Positions 51,055 through 60,623 of a DNA stretch of 64,000 nt are shown here, piece by piece. This DNA is from an uncultured Paracoccaceae bacterium. Its GTDB lineage: Bacteria > Pseudomonadota > Alphaproteobacteria > Rhodobacterales > Rhodobacteraceae. The stretch is taken from NCBI GenBank assembly GCA_905182355.1, contig CAJJBH010000035.1, positions 24,295 through 88,294 on the forward strand, given 5' to 3'. Numbering within the stretch: the first letter of the stretch is position 1; each line of letters begins with the position of its first letter. A program made the translations under genes and the position numbers. The notes below the pieces were generated by a model, which saw only the letters and a list, made by a program, of their open reading frames with translations, did not search any database and was not told the origin of the DNA.

Positions 51055-52155
51055 TTAGCCGATTGACCCTTGGTTTTCGCCGTTTTGGCCGCGGTGCATA
51101 AGGATGTGATCCAGTAGCACGCAGGCCATCATTGCTTCGCCCACTGGAACGGCGCGTATGCCGACACAGGGGTCGTGGCGCCCTTTGGTGATAATGTCGG
51201 TTTCCTCACCCGATTTGGTGATAGTTTTGCGTGGTGTTGTGATGGAGGATGTGGGTTTGACTGCGAACCTTACCACCACGTCTTGGCCTGTTGAGATGCC
51301 CCCCAAAATGCCACCTGCGTGGTTGTCTGAGAAAACTGGGCCATCTGCCCCCATGCGAATTTCATCGGCGTTTTCGGTACCCATTAGGGTGGCGGCAGCC
51401 ATACCTTCTCCAATTTCAACACCTTTGACTGCGTTGATCGACATCATCGCTGCAGCCAGATCGGTATCGAGTTTGGCATAGATGGGCGCACCAAGTCCTG
51501 CAGGGACGTTGCGTGCGGTCACTTCGATCACAGCCCCAACAGAGTTTTGTGATTTACGGATACCATCCAGATATGTGTCCCATTCTTTGGCCGCCGCAGC
51601 GCTGGGCACCCAGAAAGGGTTCTCTCCGATAGCGTCCCAGTCGAACTGGCCGCGGTCGATGTGTTTTTCGCCCATCTGCACCATGTACCCTGTGATCTGC
51701 ATTTCAGGGGCCAGCATTTTGATTGCTTCCCTTGCGATTCCACCTGCGGCAACGCGTGATGCTGTTTCACGTGCCGAAGACCTACCACCGCCGCGATAAT
51801 CGCGGATGCCGTATTTTGTCCAATACGTTATGTCCGCATGGCCTGGACGAAATTTTTCTACAATATCTCCGTAGTCTTTGCTGCGTTGATCGGTATTTTC
51901 GATCAACAGCTGGATCGGAGTGCCAGTGGTCACGCCTTCAAACACGCCTGACAAGATCTTGACCGCGTCCGCTTCTTTCCGTTGGGTCACGTTTTTGCCT
52001 GTACCGGGTTTGCGCATATCCAACCAGTGCTGCAACATTTCAGGCGTTACCGGCACACCCGGAGGACACCCGTCAACTGTGGCCCCAATCGCAGGTCCGT
52101 GGCTTTCGCCCCAAGTGGTGACGCGGAACATGTGGCCGAAGGTATTGTATGACAT
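51055..52155 (-). CDS. aroC: Chorismate synthase
   Basis: Last step of the shikimate pathway: converts EPSP to chorismate using reduced FMN. 366 residues. Conserved segments are [53 protein letters not shown] FMN/substrate residues, and [22 protein letters not shown] [12 protein letters not shown], ending near [17 protein letters not shown]. It is transcribed alone, divergent from the thiamine uptake operon. It is one of several FMN users here; ribH lies 3.4 kb away. Confidence 0.95.
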   Translation of the reverse strand: MSYNTFGHMFRVTTWGESHGPAIGATVDGCPPGVPVTPEMLQHWLDMRKPGTGKNVTQRKEADAVKILSGVFEGVTTGTPIQLLIENTDQRSKDYGDIVEKFRPGHADITYWTKYGIRDYRGGGRSSARETASRVAAGGIAREAIKMLAPEMQITGYMVQMGEKHIDRGQFDWDAIGENPFWVPSAAAAKEWDTYLDGIRKSQNSVGAVIEVTARNVPAGLGAPIYAKLDTDLAAAMMSINAVKGVEIGEGMAAATLMGTENADEIRMGADGPVFSDNHAGGILGGISTGQDVVVRFAVKPTSSITTPRKTITKSGEETDIITKGRHDPCVGIRAVPVGEAMMACVLLDHILMHRGQNGENQGSIG

Positions 52156-52250
52156 ATGATGGTATCCTTTGGATGCGTTCTAACTGCGACGCACTGTCCC
52201 CTCAAGTGGTTTTGGCTTGCGGGGCGATCACTGACCTTCTATTTAGGAGA

Positions 52251-52334
52251 TACCTTGGGGTGCTTTAAATAGCTGAGATGCCACTGTGCGGACCCATTGA
52301 ACCTGAACCGGCTAACACCGGCGGAGGGAAGGTA
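52251..52334 (+). ncRNA. TPP (thi-box) riboswitch
   Basis: The thi-box consensus is plain: GGGGTGC near the start, CTGAGATG, ACCCATTGAACCTGAACCGG, CTAACACCGGCGGAGGGAAGG. The closing P1 helix pairs TACCTT (52251-52256) with AAGGTA (52329-52334). It lies 47 bp before the thiB start, so thiamine diphosphate should repress thiBPQ, probably by hiding the ribosome site AAAGGAG. Confidence 0.95.
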
Positions 52335-52380
52335 ACGGCACAATAGCCCCCTTTTCCTATCGCCGCAAAAGGAGAGTGCC

Positions 52381-53358
52381 ATGAAGTATCTCACATTTGC
52401 AGCGGGCGTTTTGACTGCAACCTCGGCTTTTGCCGAGACGCCTGTACTGACTGTTTATACCTACGATAGTTTTGTGTCTGATTGGGGGCCTGGTCCCGCG
52501 ATAGAGTCCGCGTTTGAAGAAACGTGCAACTGTGATTTGCAGTTTGTAGGGGCTGGCGACGGTGCCGCGCTATTGGCGCGGATCAAGCTGGAAGGGGCAC
52601 GTTCTGATGCGGATGTTGTTTTGGGTTTGGACACAAACCTGACTGCTGCAGCAAAAGAAACAGGATTGTTCGAGTCACATTCCGTCACCGCAGATTACAC
52701 GTTACCGATTGAATGGACTGACAGCACGTTCGTGCCATTCGATTGGGGCTACTTCGCTTTTGTACATAATGCTGATGTAATTGTACCAACCAACTTCAAA
52801 GCGTTGGCTGACAGTGATACGAAGATCGTGATTCAAGATCCACGTTCTTCGACCCCGGGTTTGGGTTTGTTGATGTGGGTCAAGGCGGCGTATGGCGACG
52901 AGGCTGCGTCGATTTGGGAAGGTTTGGCAGACAATGTTGTGACCGTAACCCCCGGTTGGTCAGAAGCGTATGGCCTGTTCCTAGAGGGTGAAGCCGACAT
53001 GGTTTTGTCTTATACAACTTCCCCAGCCTACCACTTGATCGCAGAAGAAGACGCAAGCAAAGCGTCGGTCAAATTTGACGAAGGTCACTATTTACAAATC
53101 GAAGTTGCGGCCAAATTGGCGGCGTCGGATCAGCCTGAATTAGCGGATAAGTTCTTGAATTTCATGGTGTCGGAAGCGTTCCAAACTATTATACCAACGA
53201 CAAACTGGATGTATCCAGCTGTGACGCCAGCGACTGGTTTGCCGAAGGGTTTTGAAACTCTTATGGTCCCAGCCAAAGCACTGATGATCCCTGCAGATGA
53301 AGCGAACACCGTGCGCGACGCTGCGTTGATCGAATGGCAGAACGCATTGTCCAAATAA
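52381..53358 (+). CDS. thiB: Thiamine ABC transporter periplasmic binding protein
   Basis: Binds thiamine or its phosphates in the periplasm and passes them to ThiPQ. 325 residues with a signal peptide (MKYLTFAAGVLTATSAFA, cleavage before ETPVLTVYTYDSF). Family features are SAFEETCNCDLQFVGAGDGA, VVLGLDTNL, PFDWGYFAFVHN and IQDPRSSTPGLGLLMWV, with aromatic residues FDWGYF for thiamine stacking. AAAGGAG lies 7 bases before the ATG, directly behind the TPP riboswitch. ThiP overlaps its end. Confidence 0.92.
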   Translation: MKYLTFAAGVLTATSAFAETPVLTVYTYDSFVSDWGPGPAIESAFEETCNCDLQFVGAGDGAALLARIKLEGARSDADVVLGLDTNLTAAAKETGLFESHSVTADYTLPIEWTDSTFVPFDWGYFAFVHNADVIVPTNFKALADSDTKIVIQDPRSSTPGLGLLMWVKAAYGDEAASIWEGLADNVVTVTPGWSEAYGLFLEGEADMVLSYTTSPAYHLIAEEDASKASVKFDEGHYLQIEVAAKLAASDQPELADKFLNFMVSEAFQTIIPTTNWMYPAVTPATGLPKGFETLMVPAKALMIPADEANTVRDAALIEWQNALSK

Positions 53359-54908
53359 CAGTGGGCAAAATAAGTCCACGATTAGGGATCAGCGCGGCAG
53401 TTTTGATTGCTGTGCTGATCCTGTCTGCGCTGGTGGCCGTTGTGTCGCGTGCGGACGGTGACTTTGCGCTTGGCCCATCCGATTGGTCTGCGGTGAGGTT
53501 TACAATTTGGCAGGCCTTTCTGTCTGCATTTTTTAGTACAATTCTCGCTATCCCTGTCGCACGCGCTTTGGCCCGCAGGCGGTTCTGGGGGCGTGGGTTT
53601 TTGGTAACCTTACTGGGTGCGCCATTTATCTTGCCGGTCATTGTGGCTGTGCTTGGCCTGTTGGCCATTTTTGGGCGTGCCGGATTCTTAAACGATATTC
53701 TAGCGTTTTTCGGTTTTGCAAAGGTTTCGATCTACGGGCTTCATGGCGTTGTTCTAGCCCATGTTTTCTTCAATCTTCCCCTCGCGACGCGCCTGTTGTT
53801 GCAAGGTTGGCAGACTGTTCCAGCAGAACAGTTTCGTCTGGTGGCCCAACTTGGCTTGCGCCCCAGTATGGTGTTTCGATTGATTGAATGGCGGTTGATT
53901 GTGCGGATTTTACCGGGGGCCTTCGCGTTGGTTTTTGTCATCTGCCTGACCAGCTTTGCAGTGGCTTTGACATTGGGTGGTGGGCCGCGTGCTACGACGA
54001 TTGAATTGGCGATCTATCAGGCGTTTAGGTTTGACTTTGATCTGGGACGGGCGGCGGTTCTGTCGATCTTGCAGTTAGGGGTTGCGGGAAGTGCTGCGGG
54101 TTTGGCCCTTTGGTTTATCCCATCAGTCAGTTTTGGTGGTGGCTTGGACAGGATGCAGCGACGTTGGGATGTGCGAACCGTATGGTCGGTCGTTTTGGAC
54201 AGCACGTTTATCGTTCTTGCGTTGGGTTTTTTGATACTTCCATTATTGGCGATTCTGCTGTCGGGGTTGGGCGGCTTGGCCGATGTACCGTTGGCTATAT
54301 GGGGTACGGCATGGACCTCATTCTGGGTGGCGATGTTATCTGTTGGCGCATTGCTTTGCGCCGCGTTGCCGATGGCTGGTTGGATCGCGACGTCTAAACG
54401 AGCCGGTGTCGAAGCTGTTGGTTTGCTTGGATTGGCGGCGTCCCCTTTGATGATTGGCACAGGCTGGTTCATCCTAATCCACCCGTTTGCCAATCCCGCA
54501 GATTGGGCGTTGGCTGTAACGATTTTGGTGAATGCGCTGATGGCCTTGCCGTTTGCTCTTCGTATTCTGGTGCCAACTTTGCGAGAAACTGCGCAGACCT
54601 ATGGACGGTTGAGTGGGGCGCTTGGGCTTTCAGGGGTAGCCCTTTGGCGCTGTGTCTTGTTGCCCCGTGCATGTCCACAAATCGGATTCGCTGCAGGACT
54701 GACTGCAGCTTTGTCTATTGGGGATTTGGGTGTGATCGCATTGTTTGCAGACCCAGATCGCGCGACACTGCCGTTGCAAATGTATCGTTTGATGGGAAGC
54801 TACCGCACTGATGCGGCGGCGGGGGCTGCTTTGATCCTGCTGGTTTTGGCGTTTGGATTGTTTTGGGTCATGGATTATTGGGGGCGTCGCAATGTTATCG
54901 CTGAATAA
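53334..54908 (+). CDS. thiP: Thiamine ABC transporter permease
   Basis: Inner-membrane permease of 524 residues made of two fused permease halves, as in ThiP, with about twelve helices. Each half ends with an EAA-type loop: QFRLVAQLGLRPSMVFRLIEWR and TYGRLSGALGLSGVALWRCVLLP. The start could be ATG 53334, overlapping thiB by 25 bp, or GTG 53361 just after the thiB stop; neither has a strong ribosome site. It overlaps thiQ by 17 bp. Confidence 0.9.
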   Translation: MAERIVQITVGKISPRLGISAAVLIAVLILSALVAVVSRADGDFALGPSDWSAVRFTIWQAFLSAFFSTILAIPVARALARRRFWGRGFLVTLLGAPFILPVIVAVLGLLAIFGRAGFLNDILAFFGFAKVSIYGLHGVVLAHVFFNLPLATRLLLQGWQTVPAEQFRLVAQLGLRPSMVFRLIEWRLIVRILPGAFALVFVICLTSFAVALTLGGGPRATTIELAIYQAFRFDFDLGRAAVLSILQLGVAGSAAGLALWFIPSVSFGGGLDRMQRRWDVRTVWSVVLDSTFIVLALGFLILPLLAILLSGLGGLADVPLAIWGTAWTSFWVAMLSVGALLCAALPMAGWIATSKRAGVEAVGLLGLAASPLMIGTGWFILIHPFANPADWALAVTILVNALMALPFALRILVPTLRETAQTYGRLSGALGLSGVALWRCVLLPRACPQIGFAAGLTAALSIGDLGVIALFADPDRATLPLQMYRLMGSYRTDAAAGAALILLVLAFGLFWVMDYWGRRNVIAE

Positions 54909-55584
54909 GATTGAAATCGCTTTGGGATCGTTTCGTCTTAGAGCCGATTTTCAGATCGAGGCAAGACAAAAGGTTGCCGTTGTTGGCCCGTCCGGGGCCG
55001 GGAAGTCGACCTTGGTTGGGGCCGTTTGCGGGTTCATTGATGTGCTTGGTGGGCAGCTGATTTTAGCAGGACAAGACATAACAGATGCTATGCCAGACAA
55101 GCGCGATATGGCGATGTTGTTTCAAGACAATAATCTGTTCCCCCACCTGACGATTGCCCAGAATGTTGGCTTGGGAATTCGACCTGTGATGCGTCTGACT
55201 CTGGACGAGAAATCGAAGGTGAATGATGCTTTGGTTCGTGTTGGTTTGGGCGACCTTGGTTCACGCAAACCCAGCGAACTGTCGGGTGGTCAACAAAGCC
55301 GTGCTGCTTTGGCGCGGGCGCTTGTCCAATCCAAATTATGGATGATTTTGGATGAACCATTTGCGGCCCTCGGTCCGGCCCTTCGCGCAGAGATGTTGGA
55401 TTTGGTCGCTGAGGTTGCTGATGAGACGCAGGCGGGAGTGATGATGGTGACACACGCGCCCGAAGATGCGCGGCGCATCGCGGACAGCGTAATTTTTGTA
55501 GTAGATGGGGTGGCGCATGGTCCACAGGCGACGACTGAATTACTTGATAATCCGCCGCCTGCTTTGAAGGCTTATTTAGGTTAA
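54892..55584 (+). CDS. thiQ: Thiamine ABC transporter ATP-binding protein
   Basis: ATPase for thiamine import, 230 residues. Walker A GPSGAGKST (about 33), Q-loop FQDNNLFPHLT, signature LSGGQQSR, Walker B MILDEP and the switch His in MMVTHAPEDARRIAD are all present. ATG 54892, inside the end of thiP, is chosen because the ABC fold starts at once (LSLNKIEIALG). It ends the TPP-riboswitch operon and overlaps the convergent ribH gene by 4 bp. Confidence 0.91.
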   Translation: MLSLNKIEIALGSFRLRADFQIEARQKVAVVGPSGAGKSTLVGAVCGFIDVLGGQLILAGQDITDAMPDKRDMAMLFQDNNLFPHLTIAQNVGLGIRPVMRLTLDEKSKVNDALVRVGLGDLGSRKPSELSGGQQSRAALARALVQSKLWMILDEPFAALGPALRAEMLDLVAEVADETQAGVMMVTHAPEDARRIADSVIFVVDGVAHGPQATTELLDNPPPALKAYLG

Positions 55585-56015
55585 AGCGCTGCGCGGGCTT
55601 TGACGATGCTAAGGGCGGCTTGGGCTGCTTCATGTCCTTTGGTCACAAAATGATCGCGGTAAATTGTGTTGTGGTGATCTGTCTCTTGATAGTGATGTGG
55701 CGTTAACGAGACCGACAAGATTGGCACGCCTGTATCAAGGCCGGCACGCATCAACCCTTCCACCACAGCAGAGGCGACGAAATCGTGGCGATAGACACCG
55801 CCATCAACGACGAATGCGGCGCAAATCACGGCTGCATATTTGCCGGTCTTTGCGAGATCGCGTGCCATAAGTGGCATTTCAAACGCGCCGGGCACGTCGA
55901 TTACATCGATCTGTTCCATTGGGATAATCTTAGAAAAACCGTCCAGTGCGCGGTCGACAATATCAGCATGCCATTGTGCTTTAACAAAGGCGTATCGGGT
56001 TGGGGCTTGTGTCAT
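55581..56015 (-). CDS. ribH: 6,7-dimethyl-8-ribityllumazine synthase
   Basis: Penultimate step of riboflavin synthesis. 144 residues from ATG 56015, chosen for GGAG 8 bases upstream. Key segments are FVKAQWHADIVDRAL, VPGAFEMPLMARDL, and ICAAFVVDGGVYRHDFVASAVVEGLM with the catalytic His. Compared with the typical 88-residue-His motif the segment GxxxRGxTxHxD is replaced by DGGVYRHDF, the RibH2-like form. The last part SVSLTPHHYQETDHHNTIYRDHF is also typical of that branch. It is a single gene under an FMN riboswitch, with other rib genes elsewhere. Confidence 0.9.
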   Translation of the reverse strand: MTQAPTRYAFVKAQWHADIVDRALDGFSKIIPMEQIDVIDVPGAFEMPLMARDLAKTGKYAAVICAAFVVDGGVYRHDFVASAVVEGLMRAGLDTGVPILSVSLTPHHYQETDHHNTIYRDHFVTKGHEAAQAALSIVKARAAL

Positions 56016-56096
56016 CGTAATCTCCTTATGGTTCAACACAGCACCCAAGGCGATTACATGCATTGCATCACCCCAAAGATGAGGTTTCACATGCAC

Positions 56097-56236
56097 ATTC
56101 TCTTTCATCCGGACTATGACCGTCGGCTCAGGCATCTCACCTGATCTGCTGACCTCCGCATGATGCGGAGCGCTCGCGGGCTCGTGGACCTAAGTCCACA
56201 TACCGCCGGTGGGGAATTGCGCCCCGCCCTGAGAAT
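56097..56236 (-). ncRNA. FMN riboswitch (RFN element)
   Basis: On the minus strand the RFN consensus is complete: CTCAGGGCGGGGC, AATTCCCCACCGGCGGT, GAGCCCGCGAGC, a variable hairpin CTCCGCATCATGCGGAG, then GTCAGCAGATCAGGTGAGA, GCCTGAGCCGACGGTCATA and GTCCGGATGAAAGAG. The closing helix pairs ATTCTC with GAGAAT. It lies 81 bp before the ribH start and should lower ribH expression when FMN is plentiful. Confidence 0.96.
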
Positions 56237-56302
56237 ATCTGTACTGTTGTCAATTTTTGTGCGCCTCTGCAATATCAAAAGCGTTAGGTTTAGGATCAAG
56301 TC

Positions 56303-56920
56303 ATGCACCCCAATCAAATTTTCCACGATGCTGATGCCCAGCGAAATATTTGTTTCGCGCGCGAAACAGCATTTGGCGTCTTGGCTGTGAATGGGACGGA
56401 GGGGCCGTTACTTGCGCATGTGCCGTTCGTGCTGTCAGAAAAAGGGGATGTTGTTGATCTGCATCTTGTAAGGTCCAACCCAATTGCCCGAAATTTGAAA
56501 ACTCCTCTAAATGCCAAAATCGCTGTCTCTGGTGGGGACAGTTATATTTCGCCTGATTGGTACGAGGTCGAGGATCAGGTGCCGACATGGAATTACGTTG
56601 CCGTGCATTTGACCGGTGAATTGGAATTAAGACCACAGGATGAATTGCGCGAGTTTTTGGACAGACAGTCAGCGTTTTTCGAAAATCAACTTGCTCCGAA
56701 GACACCTTGGACGGCTGGTAAGATGACGCCAGACGTCTTGGAAAAGATGATGCGTCAGATCGTGCCGTGCCGCATGAGGGTCACAGATGTAGATGGCACA
56801 TGGAAGTTAAGCCAAAACAAACCTGATCCGGTGCGTTTGCGTGCGGCCGATGGGGTTGCTGCATTTGGTATTGGCACTGATTTGGCAGTTATGGCGGCCC
56901 TAATGCGGGGCGTGAAATAG
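56303..56920 (+). CDS. FMN-binding PaiB-type protein
   Basis: 205 residues of the PaiB/FMN-binding negative transcriptional regulator family (split-barrel flavin fold). Family motifs are MHPNQIFHDADAQRNICFAR, GPLLAHVPFVLSEKGD, ARNLKTPLNAKIAVSGGDSYISPDWY, VPTWNYVAVHLTGELEL and RQIVPCRMRVTDVDGTWKLSQNK. It shares its upstream region with the FMN riboswitch of ribH but is on the opposite strand. A regulatory role is named for Bacillus PaiB; here a general flavoprotein function is just as likely. Confidence 0.88.
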   Translation: MHPNQIFHDADAQRNICFARETAFGVLAVNGTEGPLLAHVPFVLSEKGDVVDLHLVRSNPIARNLKTPLNAKIAVSGGDSYISPDWYEVEDQVPTWNYVAVHLTGELELRPQDELREFLDRQSAFFENQLAPKTPWTAGKMTPDVLEKMMRQIVPCRMRVTDVDGTWKLSQNKPDPVRLRAADGVAAFGIGTDLAVMAALMRGVK

Positions 56921-56986
56921 CGTTGGGATTGCTTGTCGATGCGTGTGGGTGAATAGTGATCGAAATCAACGTTGAAGGAATTTTCC

Positions 56987-57598
56987 ATGAAGCTTTATCA
57001 CAGCTCGATGTCACCCTACGTCCGTAAGGTAATGGTTTTGTTGCAAGAAACAGGTCAATTGGATGATGTAGAAGTCGTGCCTGTTACGACAACGCCCGTT
57101 AACCCAATGGACGGTCTATCTGCGAAGAACCCGTTGTCGAAAATTCCTGCATTGGAGCGCAACGAGGGGCCGACATTATATGACAGCCGTGTGATTTGCG
57201 CCTTTTTAGATGCGCGAGCGGGGAATAAACTTTATCCAAGCGGTGCAAGGAAATGGGAGGCCCTAACCCTTGAGGCAACGGCAGATGGTATTTTGGATGC
57301 GGCCGTGTCTATCACCTATGAGGGGCGTGTGCGTCCCGAGGAAAAGCAATGGGATGGTTGGACCGATGCACAGTGGTCCAAGATCGTGGGCGCTTGCGCA
57401 GCTTTGAACACCCGTTGGATGAGCCATTTGAACGGTCCATTGGATATGGGGCAAATTTCTGTAGCCTGTGCGTTGGCGTATTTAGATTTCCGTCACGATG
57501 CACGCGGTTGGCGCAAAGGCAACGACGCGCTTGCTGCATGGTATGAGGTATTCAAAGACCGTGATTCAATGAAAGCTTCTGCGCCACCTGCCGGATAG
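56987..57598 (+). CDS. Glutathione S-transferase family protein
   Basis: 203 residues. An N-terminal thioredoxin-like domain (KLYHSSMSPYVRKVMVLLQETG, NPLSKIPALERNEGPTLYDSRVICAFLD) is followed by an all-helical C-terminal domain. The Ser-Pro pair at residues 8-9 lies at the usual catalytic position, and ALERNEGPTLYDSRVI resembles the glutathione-binding loop. GAAGGAA precedes ATG 56987. Substrate is unknown. It stands alone before petA. Confidence 0.85.
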   Translation: MKLYHSSMSPYVRKVMVLLQETGQLDDVEVVPVTTTPVNPMDGLSAKNPLSKIPALERNEGPTLYDSRVICAFLDARAGNKLYPSGARKWEALTLEATADGILDAAVSITYEGRVRPEEKQWDGWTDAQWSKIVGACAALNTRWMSHLNGPLDMGQISVACALAYLDFRHDARGWRKGNDALAAWYEVFKDRDSMKASAPPAG

Positions 57599-57651
57599 CC
57601 TTGGAATTTGATTCGGGTAACGTGCTTGAAATTATCATTTGGGTAGCTGAA

Positions 57652-57671
57652 CTTACTAAAGTGTTAGTAAG
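57652..57671. promoter_or_regulatory. Perfect dyad upstream of petABC
   Basis: CTTACTAA and TTAGTAAG form an 8-4-8 perfect dyad about 180 bp before the petA start. It is a good size for a dimeric regulator such as PetP, PetR or a redox sensor of the bc1 operon, but which protein binds is not shown by sequence. Confidence 0.4.
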
Positions 57672-57852
57672 GCACGCTGTTTTTTTGGTGATTTCTGCAT
57701 CAGAATGGGTGCCTGCGACCAGATGCGTCACCGATGTATCTAGACGCACCTCAACTGGCCCGTTACATAGCGGACAGCAATGGTGTGTCTTGGACGCGTC
57801 CAATGTATCTATTGGCCTCAATTTTGGCCTCGAATAATTTGGAGAAACCCAC

Positions 57853-58410
57853 GTGTCACACTCAGATGAACACGAAGGCACCCGCCGGGACTTCTTGTAC
57901 TATGCCACAGCTGGCACAGGTGCAGTCGCCGCAGGTGCAGCCGTTTGGCCGCTGGTCAATCAGATGAACCCCTCCGCAGACGTGCGTGCGCTTGCGTCGA
58001 TCTTTGTTCCCGTCGGGGATATTGAGCCCGGCACGCAGCTGACCGTTAAATGGTTGGGCAAGCCTGTGTTCATTCGTCGCCGTACGGACGAAGAGATTGC
58101 TGAATCAAAAGCTGTTGTTTTGACAGATTTGCCAGATGACCATGCACGTAACGAAAATCTTGGTGATGTTGACGCGTCAGATGCCAACCGCGCGCTGTCG
58201 GAAGATGGTGAATGGCTGGTCATGATGGGCGTTTGTACGCACCTTGGTTGTGTGCCTTTGGGCGACGCGGGTGATTTTGGTGGTTGGTTCTGCCCATGCC
58301 ACGGTTCGCACTACGATACGGCTGGCCGTATTCGTAAAGGCCCTGCGCCAACAAATTTGCCGGTTCCGCCGGCCGTCTTCGTGGACGATGCCACGATCAA
58401 ACTCGGTTAA
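57853..58410 (+). CDS. petA: Ubiquinol-cytochrome c reductase, Rieske iron-sulfur subunit
   Basis: [2Fe-2S] subunit of cytochrome bc1, taking electrons from ubiquinol. 185 residues. A twin-arginine export signal ([20 protein letters not shown]) doubles as the membrane anchor; the C-terminal soluble domain holds the cluster ligands CTHLGC and CPCHGSHYD. Start is GTG 57853, with GGAG upstream. It is first in petABC, 12 bp before petB. A Sec-independent TAT path is expected for a folded iron-sulfur protein. Confidence 0.96.
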   Translation: MSHSDEHEGTRRDFLYYATAGTGAVAAGAAVWPLVNQMNPSADVRALASIFVPVGDIEPGTQLTVKWLGKPVFIRRRTDEEIAESKAVVLTDLPDDHARNENLGDVDASDANRALSEDGEWLVMMGVCTHLGCVPLGDAGDFGGWFCPCHGSHYDTAGRIRKGPAPTNLPVPPAVFVDDATIKLG

Positions 58411-58422
58411 GGGAGAGACGCA

Positions 58423-59748
58423 ATGGGTGGAATTCCTCACGACCATTACGAACCAAAGACCAAAGGCGAAAAGTGGCTGGATAGCCGTTTGCCTATCGTT
58501 GGTTTGCTATACACAACATTGACGGCACCAACGCCGAAGAACCTGAACTGGATGTGGATTTGGGGCATCGTCCTGACGTTCTGTCTGGTGCTGCAAATTG
58601 CAACAGGTATTGTTTTGGCGATGCACTACACACCGCACGTCGACAATGCGTTTGCGTCGGTTGAACACATTATGCGTGACGTGAATGGCGGCTATATGCT
58701 GCGCTACATGCACGCCAATGGCGCGTCTTTGTTCTTTGTCGCTGTATATGCCCACATTTTCCGTAGTCTGTATTACGGGTCTTACAAATCACCACGCGAA
58801 GTCACGTGGATCATTGGTATGTTGATCTATCTTCTTATGATGGCGACCGCCTTTATGGGCTATGTTTTACCTTGGGGTCAGATGTCTTTTTGGGGTGCAA
58901 CCGTTATCACAGGCTTGTTTGGCGCGATCCCGTTCATCGGTGAAAGTATCCAAACTTTGCTGTTGGGCGGTCCTGCCGTTGATAATGCAACGCTTAACCG
59001 GTTCTTCAGCTTGCACTACTTGCTGCCATTTGTGATCGCGGGTCTTGTGATCCTTCACATCTGGGCGTTCCATACGACAGGTAACAACAACCCAACGGGT
59101 GTTGAAGTGCGTCGCGGTTCGAAAGAAGAAGCTGAAAAAGATACGCTGCCATTCTGGCCATACTTCGTGATCAAAGACCTGTTCGCACTGGCTGTCATCT
59201 TGGCAATCTTCTTTGCGGTTGTTGGCTTCATGCCAAACTATCTGGGTCATCCAGACAACTACATCGAAGCAAATGCGCTTGCGACGCCCGCACATATCGT
59301 TCCTGAATGGTACTTCTTGCCATTCTACGCGATCCTACGTGCCTTCACTTCTGAAGTATGGGTTGTACAAATCGCGTCCTTCGTGACCGGTGGTATCGTC
59401 GACGCCAAGTTTTTTGGTGTGCTGGCGATGTTTGGTGCGATCGCGGTTATGGCGCTTGTGCCATGGTTGGATACATCCAGCGTACGTTCGGGCCGTTTCC
59501 GTCCAATGTTCAAGTGGTGGTTTGCGCTGCTGGTCATCGATCTCTTTGCCTTGATGTGGCTGGGTGCGATGCCTGCGGAAGAACCTTATGCCAGCTTCTC
59601 ATTGATCGCTTCGGCTTATTGGTTTGGCTACTTCTTGGTTATCCTCCCACTTCTGGGTGTGATCGAGAAACCGGATACGCCGCCTGCGACCATCGAAGAA
59701 GATTTTGCCGCCCACTATGGTGGCGACGCAGAAAAACCTGCGGAATAA
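58423..59748 (+). CDS. petB: Ubiquinol-cytochrome c reductase, cytochrome b
   Basis: Core membrane subunit with two haem b and both quinone sites; 441 residues, eight helices. Haem-ligand His residues lie in [33 protein letters not shown] and [21 protein letters not shown]. The Qo-site motif [13 protein letters not shown] is present. GGGAGAG is upstream of the ATG. The C-terminal tail after the last helix is rich in Pro/Glu. Middle gene of petABC. Confidence 0.97.
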   Translation: MGGIPHDHYEPKTKGEKWLDSRLPIVGLLYTTLTAPTPKNLNWMWIWGIVLTFCLVLQIATGIVLAMHYTPHVDNAFASVEHIMRDVNGGYMLRYMHANGASLFFVAVYAHIFRSLYYGSYKSPREVTWIIGMLIYLLMMATAFMGYVLPWGQMSFWGATVITGLFGAIPFIGESIQTLLLGGPAVDNATLNRFFSLHYLLPFVIAGLVILHIWAFHTTGNNNPTGVEVRRGSKEEAEKDTLPFWPYFVIKDLFALAVILAIFFAVVGFMPNYLGHPDNYIEANALATPAHIVPEWYFLPFYAILRAFTSEVWVVQIASFVTGGIVDAKFFGVLAMFGAIAVMALVPWLDTSSVRSGRFRPMFKWWFALLVIDLFALMWLGAMPAEEPYASFSLIASAYWFGYFLVILPLLGVIEKPDTPPATIEEDFAAHYGGDAEKPAE

Positions 59749-59761
59749 GAGGAAGATGCGT

Positions 59762-60547
59762 ATGTTTAAGCAACTCGCAATCAGTGCCGTGGCAGCGTTT
59801 ACGCTGGCCACTGGTGCAATGGCCGCTGGCGACACCGGTCACAAGATCCACGACGTAGACTTTTCTTTCGAGGGCCCATTTGGTGCGTTCGATCAGAACC
59901 AACTGCAACGTGGTTTACAAGTCTACACCGAGGTTTGTTCGGCTTGTCACGGCTTGAAGTTCGTTCCACTCCGCACACTAGTGGATGAAGGTGGTCCGCA
60001 CCTTCCGGCAGATCAAGTGCGTGCATACGCGTCACAATTCGACATCTACGATGCCGCATTGGACGAGGATGTGCCACGTAAGCCATCCGACTTTTTCCCA
60101 AACTCGTCTTTGGAAAATGCGCCGGATCTTAGCCTTATGGCGAAAGGTCGGGCTGGTTTCCACGGTCCATATGGATTGGGCATCAACCAATTCGTCAAAG
60201 GGATTGGTGGCGCTGAATACATCACTGCGGTTTTGACCGGTTATACTGGCGAAGAAAAAGTGCAAGCTGGTACAACGTTCTATGAGAATACAGCGTTCCC
60301 TGGTGGCTGGATCGCAATGGCCCCGCCCCTTTATGGCGAAGACGTAGAATTTGCAGATGGACACAGCAATGAACTGCACCACGAAGCAGAAGATGTTTCG
60401 GCATTTCTGATGTGGACAGCTGAGCCTAAGATGATGGCCCGCAAGCAGGCCGGTTTTGTCGGTGTGTTGATCCTGACATTGTTGTCAGTTCTACTTTACC
60501 TGACCAACAAGCGCCTTTGGGCACCACACAAGAAAAAGAAGCACTAG
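59762..60547 (+). CDS. petC: Ubiquinol-cytochrome c reductase, cytochrome c1
   Basis: Haem c subunit facing the periplasm, passing electrons to cytochrome c. 261 residues: a signal peptide ([21 protein letters not shown]), haem-binding CSACHG near residue 59, a Met-bearing region (WIAMAPPLY) for the second haem ligand, and a C-terminal membrane anchor [19 protein letters not shown] 59762 is preferred: AGAGGAAG lies at proper distance, whereas an ATG two codons earlier sits on top of it. Last gene of petABC, followed by a strong terminator. Confidence 0.95.
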   Translation: MFKQLAISAVAAFTLATGAMAAGDTGHKIHDVDFSFEGPFGAFDQNQLQRGLQVYTEVCSACHGLKFVPLRTLVDEGGPHLPADQVRAYASQFDIYDAALDEDVPRKPSDFFPNSSLENAPDLSLMAKGRAGFHGPYGLGINQFVKGIGGAEYITAVLTGYTGEEKVQAGTTFYENTAFPGGWIAMAPPLYGEDVEFADGHSNELHHEAEDVSAFLMWTAEPKMMARKQAGFVGVLILTLLSVLLYLTNKRLWAPHKKKKH

Positions 60548-60567
60548 TCTAATTGCTTCACTTCATA

Positions 60568-60603
60568 AAAAAGCCCCGCTCTGGAAACAGCGCGGGGCTT
60601 TTT
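60568..60603. terminator. Bidirectional terminator between petC and mtaB
   Basis: AAAAAGCCCCGC pairs with GCGGGGCTTTTT around a 12-base loop. T-runs on both strands let it end petABC and the convergent mtaB transcript. Confidence 0.93.
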
Positions 60604-60623
60604 GTGTTTAGTTGTTAAAGTTG

